Counted from the first letter of the stretch, positions 35,984 through 46,261 are shown. The stretch: DNA of 64,000 bases from Candidatus Flexifilum affinis (GCA_016713325.1 JADJPJ010000087.1:434001-498000); one strand, 5' to 3'. Notes: generated by a model from the letters alone, not told the origin. Translations and numbers: made by a program.

Positions 35984-37453
35984 TTACCGTTCGAACCATT
36001 TCACGAAGATGTCGTCCCACGTGCCGTCAGCCATCATTGACTCCATGGCCGCGTTGAACGGCTCAACAAGGTCGCTGCCGGTCGGGAAGGCAAACGCCAG
36101 CCCCTGAATGCCGGAGAGCGATTCTTCAACCGTCATAAGGCTGCTGTTTTCGGCGATATAGCCATCCGCCGCGGGACGGTCGACAACCACCGCATCAAGA
36201 TCACCGTTGAGCAGGGCTTCGATAGCGGCGCCAAAGACGTCATACGAGCGGACGTTTTCCTGACCGAAGATCTCATGGGCCGTGATCTCGTTGGTGGTGC
36301 CCACCTGAGTACCAACCACGTAATCGCCCAGCGCGATCAGTTCGGACGAAGTCGTGAAGCGAGTTTCGCCAACCTGGACAAGCAGGGTCTCGTCATACGC
36401 CTGATAAAGCATCGAGAAGTCGACAGCCTCGTCGCGCTCTTCCGTGTAGGTGATGCCGTCCGCGGCCACATCGTACTCACCCGCGGCGATAGCGATTAGC
36501 ATGCCGTCCCACGCCGTCTCGATGTAAACAGGCACGCAGTTCAGACGGCGGCACATCTCGTTGAATGTGTCGTAATCCCAACCCTCTGCCTCGCCCGCTT
36601 CATTGATGAAGTTGTACGGAGGATAGGCATTCTCAACGGCAATCGTCACTTCACGGCCTTGCAGATCCGGAAGTTCCGGACGCTCGAACCAGCGACGATA
36701 GATCTGGTCCCAGCGTCCAGACTCCTGCAACGCGGTCATGGCCGAGTTGATCGGCTCGACCAAGTCGCTGCCTGAAGGGTAGGCGAACGCCAGACCTTGA
36801 ACGCCCGAGAGCGATTCCTCAATTGTTATCATCGCACCGCGCTCAGCGATGTAACCGTCGGCCGCGGGGCGGTCGACGACGATGGCGTCCAGGTCACCAT
36901 TCAGGAGCGCTTCAATGGCGGCGCCAAAGACTTCGTACGAACGAACATTGTCCTGGCCGAAGATGGCATGTGCCGTAATCTCATTGGTCGTGCCCACCTG
37001 TGTGCCCACGACATAGTCTTCAACGGCCAGAAGCTCTTCAACCGTTGAGAAGCGATCTTCAGTATCGCGCACGAGGAGGGTCTCGTCGTACGCCTGGTAG
37101 AGCATCGAGAAGTCGACCGATTCGTCACGTTCGGCCGTATAGGTGATACCGTCGGCGGCGACGTCATATTCACCCGCCGCCACAGCGACCAGCATGCCAT
37201 CCCAGGCCGCTTCGACAAACACCGGCACGCAGTTGATCAATCCGCAGATGTCACGGAAGGTGTCGTAATCCCAGCCCACCGCTTCACCAGCCTCGTTGAT
37301 GAAGTTGTAGGGGGGGTAGGCGTTCTCGACGGCGACGACGAGTTCTCGTCCGCCCAGGTCGGGCAGGGCATCCTGTGCGACGGTGACGGCAGGTACCACA
37401 AGTACGAGCAGTAGAAGAGCCAGCAGCGACAGTCGCTTCCACATGTTGATCAT
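35984..37453 (-). CDS. Substrate-binding protein with two tandem family 3 domains
   Basis: The 489-residue protein has a signal peptide ([20 protein letters not shown]) and then two complete SBP_bac_3 domains at about 30-260 and 261-489. They share [38 protein letters not shown] and [14 protein letters not shown], and are about three-quarters identical by eye. Each holds one amino-acid site in known relatives. There is no lipobox and no linker beyond ERPELPDL. It is the first gene of the operon. A second in-frame ATG at 37444 sits at a better distance from GAGGAG than the ATG at 37453. Ligand specificity is not readable. Confidence 0.92.
   Translation of the reverse strand: MINMWKRLSLLALLLLVLVVPAVTVAQDALPDLGGRELVVAVENAYPPYNFINEAGEAVGWDYDTFRDICGLINCVPVFVEAAWDGMLVAVAAGEYDVAADGITYTAERDESVDFSMLYQAYDETLLVRDTEDRFSTVEELLAVEDYVVGTQVGTTNEITAHAIFGQDNVRSYEVFGAAIEALLNGDLDAIVVDRPAADGYIAERGAMITIEESLSGVQGLAFAYPSGSDLVEPINSAMTALQESGRWDQIYRRWFERPELPDLQGREVTIAVENAYPPYNFINEAGEAEGWDYDTFNEMCRRLNCVPVYIETAWDGMLIAIAAGEYDVAADGITYTEERDEAVDFSMLYQAYDETLLVQVGETRFTTSSELIALGDYVVGTQVGTTNEITAHEIFGQENVRSYDVFGAAIEALLNGDLDAVVVDRPAADGYIAENSSLMTVEESLSGIQGLAFAFPTGSDLVEPFNAAMESMMADGTWDDIFVKWFER
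35987..37366 (-). repeat. Internal tandem duplication of the binding-protein domain
   Basis: Two copies of a 693-bp coding unit abut directly, about 36674-37366 and 35987-36673. Long blocks are unchanged at protein level, so the duplication is fairly recent or kept similar by gene conversion. Confidence 0.85.
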
Positions 37454-37523
37454 CTCTCCTCAAACTCTCCGTATGAGCATCAGTGGCGCAGGTCCAATAT
37501 TAGCGCGCTCGAGATAGCGGGCC

Positions 37524-37551
37524 ATTATAACAGTAAAGCCTAATCTCGTAA
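37524..37551 (-). promoter_or_regulatory. Putative promoter of the amino-acid ABC operon
   Basis: In minus sense, TTACGA and TATAAT are separated by 16 bp, about 70 bp before the binding-protein start. The -10 is perfect and the -35 is weak. Confidence 0.4.
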
Positions 37552-38250
37552 CCTTTTAAGCAGGTAGGCTTCTGCATCGCCATCAGGGACTTTGACAAAG
37601 GAAGTGGCGACATACCCTCTGGCGAACGCGTCCAGGAGAACTTTTCGAACCGCAAGACGCCAGTCAAGGAGAAATTCGGGGGACTCGATTCGCATTTCCG
37701 GCAAATTGCGCGGGATTTCCGCCAGTATGCATTTTGCGTCGCCAAGAGCCCGAACAATCGGCCTCGACTGCGTGTCGTGCGCGAGCACAACATGCGCCGA
37801 GGCAAGCGCGGTGATGTCTGTTTCTTGCGAAGCGTTCCTGAGGTGCCAACACGCCTCAACGCGATCGGAGGGCAGTCCGGCATTGATGGCATCGTTCATG
37901 GTGCCGTATAGGTTTACGTGGTAGGCATCGGCAACGGCGCCAAGGCGGACAAGGTTGAAATTGGCATTGCCACGTTGAAGTGGATCGAAGGTCCAACGGA
38001 TCTCGCCGATGCCGTGCTCCAGCGCCCAATCACGTTGCGCCCTCTTCAATCCTTCACCAACACCCTGGCCCTGATAGCCTGGCAGAACCCCGGTCATATG
38101 CGACCATAGGATGGGACGGCCCTCACGATGCGCATAGAACGCGAAGGCAATGCCGACCAAGGCCCTGTCGTCATAGGCACCAATCAGTACGCCGCCGTTG
38201 TGGGTCACTGCCCGAAAGAGGTTGCCTGGAACCGCGTCACGTGGGTCCAA
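37540..38250 (-). CDS. GNAT-family acetyltransferase, main part (frame broken near its N-terminus)
   Basis: This frame carries a COG3375-type GNAT protein: VLIGAYDDRALVGIAFAF, HMTGVLPGYQGQGVGEGLK (the acetyl-CoA loop), RWTFDPLQRGNANFNLVRLG, YHVNLYGTMND and LPSDRVEACW. The apparent start MDPRDAVPGN is the middle of a conserved VWGLDPRDAVP motif, so the real N-terminus is in another frame. The join lies near 38247-38254 (CCAACCCC). With one extra base the gene runs from 38321 as about 260 residues. It is last in a run that includes HflX, and its substrate is unknown. Confidence 0.8.
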   Translation of the reverse strand: MDPRDAVPGNLFRAVTHNGGVLIGAYDDRALVGIAFAFYAHREGRPILWSHMTGVLPGYQGQGVGEGLKRAQRDWALEHGIGEIRWTFDPLQRGNANFNLVRLGAVADAYHVNLYGTMNDAINAGLPSDRVEACWHLRNASQETDITALASAHVVLAHDTQSRPIVRALGDAKCILAEIPRNLPEMRIESPEFLLDWRLAVRKVLLDAFARGYVATSFVKVPDGDAEAYLLKRLRD

Positions 38251-38321
38251 CCCCAGACGGCAATTTCAACATCGGTTGCCTGCTCGAATTCGTCCGGAGT
38301 GCGGAGTTCGGCATAGTGCAT
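38205..38321 (-). pseudogene. N-terminal segment of the broken GNAT gene
   Basis: From the ATG at 38321 this frame reads MHYAELRTPDEFEQATDVE and then IAVWGW, which matches the start of the family. After that it runs into unrelated sequence (THVTRFQ) while the other frame resumes at DPRDAVPGN. The ATG lies 8 bp after the stop of the upstream membrane-protein gene, as expected in this operon. Confidence 0.7.
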
Positions 38322-38329
38322 CGCGAAGC

Positions 38330-38581
38330 TTACCGCCCGAGTGGTTCGAACATCAGGATACCGACAAACGCGATGATGAGTCCGAGATGGTGAGTGATGG
38401 TCCACAACAGGCTCAGCAGGGCAGAGTTAGTGGCAAGGTCAATAAGCTGAATGATGAAGCTAATGGCAATGAGCAATACACCAATCACGACAGGAAGGCC
38501 GCGCCGTCGGGCGAGTGTTCCGGAAGTCCGCTCAAGGAAGCGAGCGATGATTGGCGAGCGATCGAACCACTTGAGCATCAC
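38330..38581 (-). CDS. Small two-helix membrane protein
   Basis: The 83-residue protein has a basic N-terminal third (LERTSGTLARRRG) and two helices, LPVVIGVLLIAISFIIQLIDL and TITHHLGLIIAFVGILMF. It lies 1 bp after hflX and 8 bp before the GNAT start, so it is part of that operon. I do not recognise the family and no function is assigned. Confidence 0.7.
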   Translation of the reverse strand: MMLKWFDRSPIIARFLERTSGTLARRRGLPVVIGVLLIAISFIIQLIDLATNSALLSLLWTITHHLGLIIAFVGILMFEPLGR

Positions 38582-38582
38582 G

Positions 38583-39929
38583 TTACACCCTGTATGATTT
38601 CAAACGTTCATAGAGTGGCGCGGACATGCGGGCGGTAATCTCGATGCCTTGCTCCGTGTGGTTCTGGGAGTCTACGCTCGCCTGTTCATGCAGCATGGCG
38701 ACGAGATCGCCGCGCTCGTAAGGCAGACGCAATTTCAAGGTATAGAGCGATGCCATAAGCGCAGTCTCAATTGCCTGCAATAGTTCCGGTAACCCCTGGC
38801 CCGTGGCTGCAGAGATCGGCACAATAGCCGAATAGCGCGACGGATCTTCGACAGCGGGCAGCGCTTCGCCAGAATAGCGATCCATCTTGTTCCAAACGAG
38901 AATACGGGGCACAGGCGGCACTTCGATCTCGGCAAGTGTATCTTCGACCGTCTCGATGTGTTGGACTACGTTGCCATGATTGACATCCGCGACTTCGAGA
39001 AGCACATCTGCTTCAGCAATTTCCTCGAGGGTGGCCTTGAATGCCGCTATCAGGGTCGTCGGCAGTTTCTGGATGAAACCCACGGTATCCGACATCAGTG
39101 CAAACCGACCGGACGGCATCTGAACACGGCGCGTGGTCGTGTCGAGCGTGGCAAAGAGTTGATCGGCCACGTAAACGTCCGCACCCGTCAGCGCGCGGAG
39201 CAGGGTGGATTTGCCGGCATTGGTATAGCCAACCAACGCAATTAGGGGCACATTGGTTCGATCGCGCTGCGCCCGATGGCGCCCACGGTGAGAGCGCACA
39301 TGCTCAATCTCTTCCTTCAGTTTGATGATCTTGCGCCGAATCTCACGGCGGTCGACCTCAAGCTGCGTCTCGCCTGGACCACGCAGACCGACGCCGCCGC
39401 CGCCTGAGCGTCCCGAACCGCCGCCTGCCTGGCGAGCAAGGTGGGTCCACTGACGAGTCAAGCGAGGGAGACGATACTCGTACTGGGCAAGCTCAACCTG
39501 TAATGCGCCTTCACGCGTTCGAGCGTGCTGGGCGAAGATGTCGAGGATCAACGCTGACCGATCCAGGATCTTCACGTTTTCGCCCAGACGCTTCTCCAAT
39601 TCCCGCTGATGACGCGGAGACAGTTCGTCGTCGAAGACCACCACTGGCGCATTCAGCGCCAGGATCGAGGCCTTGATCTCGTCCACCTTACCGGAACCGA
39701 CAAAGGTGGCAGGATCGACGGCGTTCATGTTCTGGTGCGTGTCGCCGACGACGGTCATGCCAGCCGTCGATGCCAGAAGGCTAAGCTCCTCCAAAGAGTC
39801 GTCGACCGAAAGCAGCGGACGCGCGCCGCGCACCCCAACCCCGACGAGAAATGCACGTTCGGGCGGCCGAATGACCTCGCGTAAGTCGTATTGGCCTAGA
39901 CTTTCAGTCGAATCGTTATCTTGCTGCAT
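38583..39929 (-). CDS. hflX: GTPase HflX
   Basis: The 448-residue protein shows the HflX layout. The N-terminal domain has NAVDPATFVGSGKVDEI and VVFDDELSPRHQRELE. A Gly-rich linker (GGGSGRSGGGGVGLRGPGE in part) follows. The G domain has P-loop VGYTNAGKSTLLRAL, LFATLDTTTRRV, DTVGFIQ and NKMD. HflX is a ribosome-associated GTPase that splits stalled ribosomes under stress. Its start overlaps the aminotransferase stop by 14 bp. The insert between the N-terminal and G domains is the usual length. Confidence 0.94.
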   Translation of the reverse strand: MQQDNDSTESLGQYDLREVIRPPERAFLVGVGVRGARPLLSVDDSLEELSLLASTAGMTVVGDTHQNMNAVDPATFVGSGKVDEIKASILALNAPVVVFDDELSPRHQRELEKRLGENVKILDRSALILDIFAQHARTREGALQVELAQYEYRLPRLTRQWTHLARQAGGGSGRSGGGGVGLRGPGETQLEVDRREIRRKIIKLKEEIEHVRSHRGRHRAQRDRTNVPLIALVGYTNAGKSTLLRALTGADVYVADQLFATLDTTTRRVQMPSGRFALMSDTVGFIQKLPTTLIAAFKATLEEIAEADVLLEVADVNHGNVVQHIETVEDTLAEIEVPPVPRILVWNKMDRYSGEALPAVEDPSRYSAIVPISAATGQGLPELLQAIETALMASLYTLKLRLPYERGDLVAMLHEQASVDSQNHTEQGIEITARMSAPLYERLKSYRV

Positions 39930-41088
39930 ACCAATCCTTCAAGCGATGAAGCGCCTCTTCCAGGCGATCGTCTGGAACAGCGACGCTCATGCGGACGTAG
40001 GGTTGACCACCCGGGCCATAGATGGCACCGGGGGCGAGAGAGACGTGCGCTTCTGTCAACGCGGCCTCGGCATACCACGAGCCATCACCGTGCAGCGCCC
40101 GCCCCCAAATGTAGAGAGAGCCGAGAGGCATATTCGCCTCCAGACCGATAGATGGAAGGGCCTGAAGAATGCGATCGCGGCGCCTTTGATACACGGCATT
40201 TCTAGCGTCGATCCAGGGCTGTGGCGTGGTATCAATGGCTGTGATACCCGCATCATAGATGGCTTCGAAGTGGCCGCTGTCGACGTTGCTCTTGACGACC
40301 AGCAGATTGGCGATGGCACTTGCAGAGCCGACAGCCGCTCCCAACCGCCAACCGGCCATGTTATATGTTTTCGAGAAGGAGATGAACTCGATGGCCGTGT
40401 CAAAAGCCCCGTCGGCCTGCAGAACGCTCCCCGCGGTGTAGCCATCGTAGGTGACATCCACGTAGGGATTGTCGGAAGCCAGCAGGATGTCGTGTTCGCG
40501 GCAGAAATCGACCAATGCCTGATAGTAAGCGGGATCGCTGACAGCGCCGGTCGGATTGTTTGGGTAATTCACCCAGAGAAGCTTCGGGTGATCTGGCAGC
40601 ATTTGAGCCACTTCAGACAGGTCCAGCCGAAATCCATGTTCGGCGCAGATGGGCACATATTTCACCTGCGCGCCTGCCAGAAAAGCGCCCAGCGAGTAGG
40701 CGGGATAGCCGATGTCCGGCACGAGGACGAAGTCACCCCGATCGGCATAAGCCATGGTCAGGTTGACAATACCTTCTTTGCTGCCTAGCAGCGGAAGCAC
40801 CTGCGTTTCCGGATCGATACGGATGCCAAAACGGCGGTCGTAGTAGCGGGCCACAGCCGCACGAAACGGCGCCGTGCCCTTGTAGCCTGCGTAGCCGTGA
40901 TGGGATGGCTCGGAGGCAGAGCGCTTCAGCGAATCGATCACCGTTTCCGGCGGTGGCATATCCGGATTGCCAACGTCGATATTCAACACATCATGCCCGG
41001 CAGCATTCAGATCGCGCACCCGCTGATTGAGGGTCGCAAAGGGATAGGGCGGCAGGCTGCCGAGACGAGTGGCAGGAGCAGGCATCAA
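39916..41088 (-). CDS. PLP-dependent aminotransferase, LL-diaminopimelate aminotransferase-like
   Basis: The 390-residue fold type I aminotransferase has VLNIDVGNPDMPPPE, HGYAGYKGTAPFRAAVA, VNYPNNPTGAV, and the PLP Lys in FISFSKTYNMAGWRLG; the C-terminal half has PLGSLYIWGR and VRMSVAVPDDRLEEAL. The motifs fit the LL-DAP aminotransferase subgroup used in lysine and peptidoglycan synthesis in Chloroflexota. Closely related alanine/aspartate aminotransferases cannot be excluded. It lies 16 bp after the M28 peptidase gene and overlaps hflX. Confidence 0.85.
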   Translation of the reverse strand: MMPAPATRLGSLPPYPFATLNQRVRDLNAAGHDVLNIDVGNPDMPPPETVIDSLKRSASEPSHHGYAGYKGTAPFRAAVARYYDRRFGIRIDPETQVLPLLGSKEGIVNLTMAYADRGDFVLVPDIGYPAYSLGAFLAGAQVKYVPICAEHGFRLDLSEVAQMLPDHPKLLWVNYPNNPTGAVSDPAYYQALVDFCREHDILLASDNPYVDVTYDGYTAGSVLQADGAFDTAIEFISFSKTYNMAGWRLGAAVGSASAIANLLVVKSNVDSGHFEAIYDAGITAIDTTPQPWIDARNAVYQRRRDRILQALPSIGLEANMPLGSLYIWGRALHGDGSWYAEAALTEAHVSLAPGAIYGPGGQPYVRMSVAVPDDRLEEALHRLKDWYAAR

Positions 41089-41104
41089 TTATCCTTTCCT
41101 TACT

Positions 41105-42181
41105 CTATTTCGGCGTGATCACGCCACTCCGCAGCAGGTAGAGTTCCAGGACGCGTCCAACGCGCTCCAGACTCTCGGGGCTGATCTTGTCGAGGGTATC
41201 CTGGCTCGTGTCCCAGTACTCATAATCCAGATCGATGATGTCGACTGCGGGAATTCCGCGCTGCAAAAAGGGCAGGTGATCGTCGGTGATGGCGCTCCGG
41301 ACTTCATTGGGAAACTGCTCCTGGTACCCGAGATCGGCTGCTGCCTGCCAGATCTGTTCCACAATCTGCGGCGCCGACTGGCTGGAATAGCCTTCAATCG
41401 GGAACTGTTGGTCAAATTCGCCGACCAGATCCAGAAGCAGCATATAGTCAATGGTCTCGGTGTTCAGATCGAGCTGGCTGGCGTAAAGTACGGAGCCAAG
41501 CAGATAACCTTGCGTCGACGGAATCAAGGTCGGGAATGGGGGAAGGCGTCCGTTGTCCTCCGCATCGAAGAACACAAAGCGAATTTCCTGGTTGACGGTG
41601 TAGTGTTCGCTGATGACCCGCCCCAGTTCCAGCAGGACGCCAACGCCGCTGCCCCCGTCATTTGCGCCCTGCATCGGCAGGCTGCGACGCGATTCGTCCG
41701 GATCTTTATCGGAGTAGATGCGTGAATCGTAGTGTGCGCCTATGATGATTGTGCTTCCAGTACCAGAACTGGCTACCAAGTTGCGCACCGGAACATAGAG
41801 CGGATCGAACTCGATTGCCTGATTCTGTTCAGCAAAGTGTCCGCTCAACAGCGTTCCGATATCGACCGGTTGCCACAGGTCCAGTGTCGCCTGCGCTTCC
41901 GGAGGCAGCGCGGAACGACTACCGAGATTGATGATGTGCCAATCCTCCTCGGTCTGCCATCCGAGCGAACCGAGGTGGGAGAGTATCAGATTGCCGGCTG
42001 CAATGCTTCCCGCAGTCGCCACGGGCCGCGGTCCGACTCCGACGTGGTTGGCCACATGGTCAAAAGCAGCGTCACCATCGAAGAACAGGGAAGGCGTCTC
42101 TTCCTGAGCACCAATAGCAGAGGGAAAGGCAAGCAAAACCAGCAGAACTACGGCGAATGCGCGAAGCAGAGTACGGTTCAA
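41105..42181 (-). CDS. Secreted M28-family peptidase, glutaminyl-cyclase-like
   Basis: The 358-residue protein starts with a signal peptide ([21 protein letters not shown]). The M28 zinc site is visible: [26 protein letters not shown] and FFDAEDNGR. The [21 protein letters not shown] stretch (shown up to [16 protein letters not shown]) resembles the glutaminyl-cyclase branch, in which a WHT motif usually follows; here it reads YWDT. Peptidase and cyclase cannot be told apart from this. Its ATG overlaps the trmFO stop by 4 bp. Confidence 0.85.
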   Translation of the reverse strand: MNRTLLRAFAVVLLVLLAFPSAIGAQEETPSLFFDGDAAFDHVANHVGVGPRPVATAGSIAAGNLILSHLGSLGWQTEEDWHIINLGSRSALPPEAQATLDLWQPVDIGTLLSGHFAEQNQAIEFDPLYVPVRNLVASSGTGSTIIIGAHYDSRIYSDKDPDESRRSLPMQGANDGGSGVGVLLELGRVISEHYTVNQEIRFVFFDAEDNGRLPPFPTLIPSTQGYLLGSVLYASQLDLNTETIDYMLLLDLVGEFDQQFPIEGYSSQSAPQIVEQIWQAAADLGYQEQFPNEVRSAITDDHLPFLQRGIPAVDIIDLDYEYWDTSQDTLDKISPESLERVGRVLELYLLRSGVITPK

Positions 42182-43542
42182 GTTGTGGCCTCCGAATGCT
42201 GTGAAAGCAGGTAATCGTCTTGCAGTTCGTCAATTGAGAAACGGAGATTGCGCAGCGCGCGTTCGACGTACTTCTGGTAGCGCGCGCGTTTGTCTTTCAC
42301 GGTGATGTCCAACGCCGGCAGGATGCCAAAGTTGGACTTCATCGGTTGGAAGTACTTGGGTTCAGCATGCGCAACGTAGTGGCAGAGTGCGCCGAGCATC
42401 GTCGTCGGAGGCAGTATCCAGGGGGACTTTCCAGCAATATGGCGCGCAAGGTTGATCGCCGCGACCACGCCGGTGGCGACATTTCCCATGTACCCTTCAA
42501 CGCCGGTGATCTGGCCCGCAAAGAACAGATCTGGCCGGGACTTCAGCCTCAGGGTGGGATGGAGAAGGGCAGGGGAGTTGATGAATGTGTTGCGGTGCAT
42601 CTGGCCCAACCGCACGAATTCGGCATTTTCCAGGCCGGGGATCATGCGCAGGATTTCTTTCTGCTCTCCCCAGCGGATGTTCGTCTGGAAGCCAACCAGG
42701 TTGTAAAGGGTGCCAGCGAGGTTGTCCTGACGCAGTTGCACAACGGCATGTGGTCGACGCCCCGACCGGGGATCCGTGAGGCCAACGGGACGCATGGGGC
42801 CGAAAGCCAGTGCGTCGCGTCCGCGCGTGGCAATCTGCTCAATCGGCAGGCAGCCTTCGAAGAAGAGATCATCCTCGGTTTCGAATCTTCGCAATTCGAT
42901 TCGTTCCGCCTGTATGACGGCGTCAACAAAGCGCTCGTATTCGTCACGAGTCATGGGGCAGTTGATGTAATCGCCCTCATCGTCATCACCACGGCCATAG
43001 CGACTGGCTCGAAAGGCAATGTTCATATCGATGCTCTCGGCCGTGACAATAGGGGCGAGGGCATCATAGAAGTAAAGGTGTTCCTGTCCGGTCAGCGATC
43101 CAATCGCCTGCGCAAAAGCCTCGGAAGTCAGGGGGCCGGTGGCGATCACGACAGGCGCGTCGACAGGGATCTCCGTAGCTTCCTCGCGCACAAGCGTGAT
43201 CAATGGATGATTTTCCAGCGATTGGGTGACGAGTTCGGCAAACTGCTCGCGATCGACGGCGAGCGCACCACCAGCCGGCACGGCGGCCCGTTCTGCGCAG
43301 GCAAGCAGATGCGAACGAAGCAGCGTGAGTTCGGTTTTCAACAGGCCAGAGGCGCGGTCAGGTAGCTTCGAGCCAAAGGAGTTGCTGCACACCAGCTCAG
43401 CCAGGCGATCGGTCGCGTGCGCGCCAGTCGCCCGGATTGGGCGCATCTCATACAGTTTTACGTGATAGCCACGTTCGGCCAGCTGCCATGCCGCTTCGCT
43501 GCCAGCCAATCCGCCGCCTATCACGATGATAGTCGACTTCAT
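42178..43542 (-). CDS. trmFO: Methylenetetrahydrofolate-tRNA-(uracil-5-)-methyltransferase TrmFO
   Basis: The 454-residue flavoprotein has the FAD motif [19 protein letters not shown], followed by [22 protein letters not shown] in part ([17 protein letters not shown]), and also [33 protein letters not shown] and [10 protein letters not shown]. It makes 5-methyluridine at tRNA position 54 with folate as the carbon donor. The ATG at 43542 is used with GGAAA upstream; a reading from 43575 adds eleven unlikely residues. It is second in the operon, 33 bp after the TPR gene. Confidence 0.95.
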   Translation of the reverse strand: MKSTIIVIGGGLAGSEAAWQLAERGYHVKLYEMRPIRATGAHATDRLAELVCSNSFGSKLPDRASGLLKTELTLLRSHLLACAERAAVPAGGALAVDREQFAELVTQSLENHPLITLVREEATEIPVDAPVVIATGPLTSEAFAQAIGSLTGQEHLYFYDALAPIVTAESIDMNIAFRASRYGRGDDDEGDYINCPMTRDEYERFVDAVIQAERIELRRFETEDDLFFEGCLPIEQIATRGRDALAFGPMRPVGLTDPRSGRRPHAVVQLRQDNLAGTLYNLVGFQTNIRWGEQKEILRMIPGLENAEFVRLGQMHRNTFINSPALLHPTLRLKSRPDLFFAGQITGVEGYMGNVATGVVAAINLARHIAGKSPWILPPTTMLGALCHYVAHAEPKYFQPMKSNFGILPALDITVKDKRARYQKYVERALRNLRFSIDELQDDYLLSQHSEATT

Positions 43543-43575
43543 GCCGTTTCCAGAACAATTCTCCACGTACGGCAA

Positions 43576-44823
43576 TTATACACGTCGCGCAAAGCCGGTT
43601 GCGACGCGCAGGTATTGTTGAATCTGGTCGAGCTCTGGCGCATCCGGAGGGACAAGCGACATGGCACGCTCGTATGCCTGGATTGCGTCCGGAAATCGAT
43701 TCAGAGCGTAGAGGCAGTTCCCGAGCAAGTTGTAGACGCGATAGTCATTGATGTTTTCGTTATCCGCCTTGGCACCGCGCATCATGCGATCCAGGGCCTG
43801 CAATGCTCGGCTGTATTCTCCCGCCTGATAGGCACTCTTGGCCAACCGGTACTGAAGGGACATCTCCCACGGCGTATATGGATTATAAGTAAACGCTGCT
43901 TCATAAGCGGCAAGCGCACCGTTATGTTGACCAGTGCGATAGTAGATATCCCCTAGCATCTCGTGAACTCTCGCCCATGTCACGTCGATACCCAGCGGTT
44001 TCCTGCTGATCTGAATGAAGTGCTGCAAGTACGGGACAGTTTCGCGGTCATACTCCGGGAAGGGGAACAGCGTTTCCGAAATGCTGAGCAAAGCGTCCGC
44101 AAGGCCACGTCGTGACTCAATCGCCGAGGCAATGTCGACGGCCGTCCGAGCGGCGGCAACCGCGTCGCCGGCATGCTTAAGTTCGCGGAGGACCCGGCTT
44201 CGCAAGATGTGCACCTGGACGAGCCAGTATGGGTCTTCCGCGGTAGGGTATGTATCTACAGCCTTGTTGAAGAAGTGAAGCGAGCGTTCCAGCTGCCTCA
44301 TCTCATAGAATTCGATGAACCCAAGACGCTCATAGCAGTAGGCCGTGAGCGCCGGCACTTCGGTGGGCTCAAGCAGGGCAGTCTGGAATCTTCTGGCGGC
44401 TTCTTCGCTGCGATATTCTGTGAGCAGTACCCGGCCAAGCTGATAGTGAATCCAGCCTGTGTTTCGATAATTCGAGGCCGTTTCCAGTATGCGCTCGTAG
44501 ATTTCCCGAGCACGGGCGATGTCGGTCCGATCCGCAAAGCCCACCGTGGCCATTTCGAAGCGCAGCAGATGGCAGTCGGCGTAGAGCTCTAACACAACAG
44601 GCTCACTGAACATGTCATGGTTGAGTGCCTGGACCTTCTGAAGATCGATCAGCGCCTCATCGACACGTCCGGTTTTCAGCCGAACACGAGAGCGCATCAG
44701 CAGCAGGTGGACACGATCGATAGTATCCAGGCTCGAACGAAGCGCTCGCGCAATCTGAACTTCGGCTCGCTTGTAGTCGCGTTTTGCCAGCAGGGACTCT
44801 ACCTGATAATGCTGATCGGCCAC
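43576..44823 (-). CDS. TPR-repeat protein
   Basis: The 415-residue protein begins with GTG and is almost entirely helical. TPR-like pairs are clear near the C-terminus: GALAAYEAAFTYNPYTPWEM, YRLAKSAYQAGEYSRALQAL and YNLLGNCLYALNRFPDAIQAYERAMSL in part. It has no signal peptide, membrane helix or catalytic domain, so it is likely a cytoplasmic scaffold. The TATAAT upstream and the hairpin before it suggest that it heads the operon with trmFO. Confidence 0.85.
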   Translation of the reverse strand: MADQHYQVESLLAKRDYKRAEVQIARALRSSLDTIDRVHLLLMRSRVRLKTGRVDEALIDLQKVQALNHDMFSEPVVLELYADCHLLRFEMATVGFADRTDIARAREIYERILETASNYRNTGWIHYQLGRVLLTEYRSEEAARRFQTALLEPTEVPALTAYCYERLGFIEFYEMRQLERSLHFFNKAVDTYPTAEDPYWLVQVHILRSRVLRELKHAGDAVAAARTAVDIASAIESRRGLADALLSISETLFPFPEYDRETVPYLQHFIQISRKPLGIDVTWARVHEMLGDIYYRTGQHNGALAAYEAAFTYNPYTPWEMSLQYRLAKSAYQAGEYSRALQALDRMMRGAKADNENINDYRVYNLLGNCLYALNRFPDAIQAYERAMSLVPPDAPELDQIQQYLRVATGFARRV

Positions 44824-44852
44824 GACGTATGCCTCATCTCACATTGCGCCAG

Positions 44853-44858
44853 ATTATA
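44853..44858 (-). promoter_or_regulatory. Putative -10 element of the TPR/trmFO operon
   Basis: TATAAT in minus sense lies about 30 bp before the GTG start. No good -35 is seen because that position falls in the hairpin stem. Confidence 0.3.
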
Positions 44859-44868
44859 GCGTCATGCA

Positions 44869-44904
44869 GCACGCGGCGCTTCCTTCTATTGAAGCGCCGC
44901 GTGC
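44869..44904 (-). terminator. 14-bp hairpin after fabF
   Basis: GCACGCGGCGCTTC pairs perfectly with its complement across an 8-base loop. There is no T run on the minus side, so it may be a Rho-assisted or processing site at the end of the plsX-fabF transcript. Confidence 0.5.
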
Positions 44905-44946
44905 GTGGTAGTTAATTTCTGGGCCTTACGGGGTGGGCTTCTGGAA

Positions 44947-46209
44947 TCAGATCGAGCCCAGCACGATACTGGCGTTCTGGCCGCCCAGTCCGAAGGAATT
45001 CGACAAAATGCGCTTCAATCCCTTGATCTCACGGCCAACGTTCGGAATATAGTCAAGGTCGCAATCCGGATCTGGCGTTTCATAGTTGATCGTGGGATGG
45101 AGGAAGCCATCGACCATGCTCATGACGCAGGCAACGATTTCGATCGCGCCGGACGCGCCGAGTGCATGACCGACCATGCTCTTGGTCGAATTAATCGGGA
45201 TGCTGTACGCCTGTTCGCCGAACAGCCGCTTGATGGCCAGTGTCTCCATGGCGTCGTTGGCCTGCGTGGAGGTGCCATGAGCGTTGATGTACTGGATCTC
45301 CTCGGTGTTGACCCGCGCATCCTCCAGGGCCCACTTCATGGAACGGGTTGCGCCCGCACCAGAGGGTTCCAGAGCAGCAATGTGATAGGCATCCGAAGAA
45401 GAAGCGTGGCCGAGGACCTCCGCGTAGATACGCGCACCGCGCTGAAGAGCGTGAGAGAGACTCTCGATGACAAAGATCGCGCAGCCTTCGCTGAAAACGA
45501 AACCGGAGCGGTTCTTGTCGAATGGGCGGCTCGCGCTTTCAGGATCGTCATTGTAGCCGCTTGCCAACGCATCCATGGCCTCAAAACCGGCGAGAGCATA
45601 GTCCTGGAGCACGGCTTCAACACCGCCGGTAATGATCATGTCGGCGCGGCCGTCGCGAATAATGGTGCTCGCCTCGCCGACGGACTGCGTACCGGACGCA
45701 CAAGCCGTGGAAGGTGCAAGCAACGGGCCAAAGGTGCGGAAAAAGCGGCTGACATAGTGGCCGGGCATGTTCGGCAGCGAGTTTATCAGCGTGAGAGGAT
45801 TGGGCTTCCGATATCCGGAGGTCTTGTACTTGAACGTGTTTTGCTCGGCCATTTCATGCGCGCCGAGCGTGGTGCCGATGACAACACCAACACGTTCGCC
45901 TTCACGTTCAATCTCTTCCTTAGTCATGCCCGCGTCTTCTGTCGCCAGCGCCGCGGCCGCGACCGCGAAGTGAGATGCGCGGCCCATACGCCGGGCTTCT
46001 TTGGGCTCGATGTAGACTGTCGGATCAAAACCGCGGACCTCACCACCGATCTTCACCGGCACGTGCTCCACGTTAATGGTTTCGAGACGCCGAATACCCG
46101 ACTTGCCATTCTTGAGCCCGTCCCAGAGTGATTTCACTCCACCAAGCGCTGTCACGGCACCCATACCGGTGATGACAACACGTGGACGACCGTTACGAAG
46201 TAGATCCAT
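44947..46209 (-). CDS. fabF: 3-oxoacyl-ACP synthase II
   Basis: The 420-residue ketosynthase begins VVITGMGAVTALGGV. The catalytic Cys is in STACASGTQSVGEA, and the two His residues are in NAHGTSTQANDAMET and KSMVGHALGASG. The PTINYETPDPDCDLDYIPN and SNSFGLGGQNASIVLGS segments close the fold. It condenses malonyl-ACP with acyl-ACP in fatty acid elongation. It follows plsX by 52 bp on the same strand. No fabD, fabG or acpP is adjacent. Confidence 0.95.
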   Translation of the reverse strand: MDLLRNGRPRVVITGMGAVTALGGVKSLWDGLKNGKSGIRRLETINVEHVPVKIGGEVRGFDPTVYIEPKEARRMGRASHFAVAAAALATEDAGMTKEEIEREGERVGVVIGTTLGAHEMAEQNTFKYKTSGYRKPNPLTLINSLPNMPGHYVSRFFRTFGPLLAPSTACASGTQSVGEASTIIRDGRADMIITGGVEAVLQDYALAGFEAMDALASGYNDDPESASRPFDKNRSGFVFSEGCAIFVIESLSHALQRGARIYAEVLGHASSSDAYHIAALEPSGAGATRSMKWALEDARVNTEEIQYINAHGTSTQANDAMETLAIKRLFGEQAYSIPINSTKSMVGHALGASGAIEIVACVMSMVDGFLHPTINYETPDPDCDLDYIPNVGREIKGLKRILSNSFGLGGQNASIVLGSI

Positions 46210-46261
46210 CTTATCTGTTATGACGGCATCTAGAGTTGCCGTCTCCTCCTCTCATGGTTGT

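Noticed and set aside
44905..46131. Long plus-strand open frame opposite fabF
   Set aside because: It is antisense to a clear ketosynthase, with low-complexity composition and no family match.
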